Positions 63,970 to 64,000 of a DNA stretch of 64,000 nucleotides are shown in pieces. Every line of letters starts with the position of its first letter. Positions within the stretch are counted from its first letter, which is position 1. The position numbers and the translations under genes are program-made. The notes below the pieces were generated by a model. That model saw only the letters and a program-made list of their open reading frames with translations, did not search any database and was not told the origin of the DNA. The stretch is from Lelliottia nimipressuralis (lineage in GTDB: Bacteria > Pseudomonadota > Gammaproteobacteria > Enterobacterales > Enterobacteriaceae), in assembly GCF_004402045.1 (NCBI RefSeq), contig NZ_SOMG01000015.1, forward strand, positions 186,001-250,000, read 5' to 3'.

Positions 63970-64000
63970 CTAAGCGATCATCAGCTCCAGCTTTTCCCGC
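63970..64000 (-). CDS. fadM: FadM (YbaW), thioesterase III, C-terminal end only
   Basis: The last 31 bases of the window read on the minus strand as REKLELMIA then TAG. E. coli FadM ends in a very similar REKLEQMVK, and fadM is convergent with queC in E. coli. The call therefore rests on nine residues plus synteny. FadM is a long-chain acyl-CoA thioesterase of beta-oxidation. The 5' part lies beyond the window. Confidence 0.75.
   Translation of the reverse strand, partial: REKLELMIA

Overview
The window is a chromosomal stretch of an Enterobacteriaceae genome, most likely Enterobacter (E. cloacae complex or a close relative). Most genes are immediately recognisable as orthologues of the E. 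coli K-12 ybb/yba block (ybbA-tesA through queC-fadM), in the same relative order but read from the other side. The 1030-residue LacZ and the presence of a lac locus here also fit Enterobacter. No insertion sequence, integrase, tRNA or CRISPR array was seen. Gene density is high. Accessory content sits in a few small islands inside the conserved backbone.

Layout. 1-10.5 kb: start of the ABC ATPase gene ybbA, overlapping divergent tesA; ybbO and the chaperedoxin gene cnoX; the fetAB iron exporter; an unrecognised 283-residue protein; qmcA-ybbJ; and a divergent cueR-copA copper pair with its CueR operator and a conserved copA frameshift signal. 10.5-26.5 kb: ybaP, the sRNA ChiX, ybaK, ushA, fsr, ybaL, then the minus-strand housekeeping run gsk, hemH, adk, htpG (heat-shock promoter), recR, ybaB, dnaX (tau/gamma frameshift), apt, ybaN, followed by priC and ybaM. 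26.4-36.2 kb: mscK, acrR divergent from acrAB with the AcrR operator, a roughly 470 bp non-coding stretch carrying an RcsAB-box-like palindrome, then tomB-hha.

36.4-50.2 kb is the accessory-rich part: maa, ylaC, a MocR-type regulator divergent from a GNAT acetyltransferase, the zinc-free ribosomal paralogues ykgM-ykgO under a perfect Zur-type palindrome, pdeB, rcnR/rcnA with three RcnR sites, a lacI-lacZ locus that keeps an E. coli-like promoter, CRP site, O1 and O2 but has no lacY or lacA, a YczE-like membrane protein divergent from its MocR-type regulator, and a small operon of a ribbon-helix-helix protein plus a 71-residue unknown.

50.4-64 kb returns to the backbone: ffs (4.5S RNA), atl, ybaY, tesB, glnK-amtB (sigma-54 promoter and NtrC site), mdlAB, decR divergent from a cysteine desulfhydrase gene, cof, ybaE and queC. 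A RelE-type toxin/XRE antitoxin pair is inserted between queC and fadM; only the last nine codons of fadM lie in the window.

Functional themes are metal homeostasis (FetAB, CueR/CopA, RcnRA, Zur-controlled YkgMO), efflux (AcrAB, MdlAB, Fsr), nitrogen sensing (GlnK/AmtB), nucleotide salvage (Gsk, Apt, Adk, UshA) and DNA replication/repair (DnaX, RecR, PriC, Atl). I found no clearly undescribed large system. The best candidates for new biology are the unknown 283-residue gene, the RHH/71-residue pair, the acrB-tomB non-coding region, and the unusual operator layout of the permease-less lac locus.
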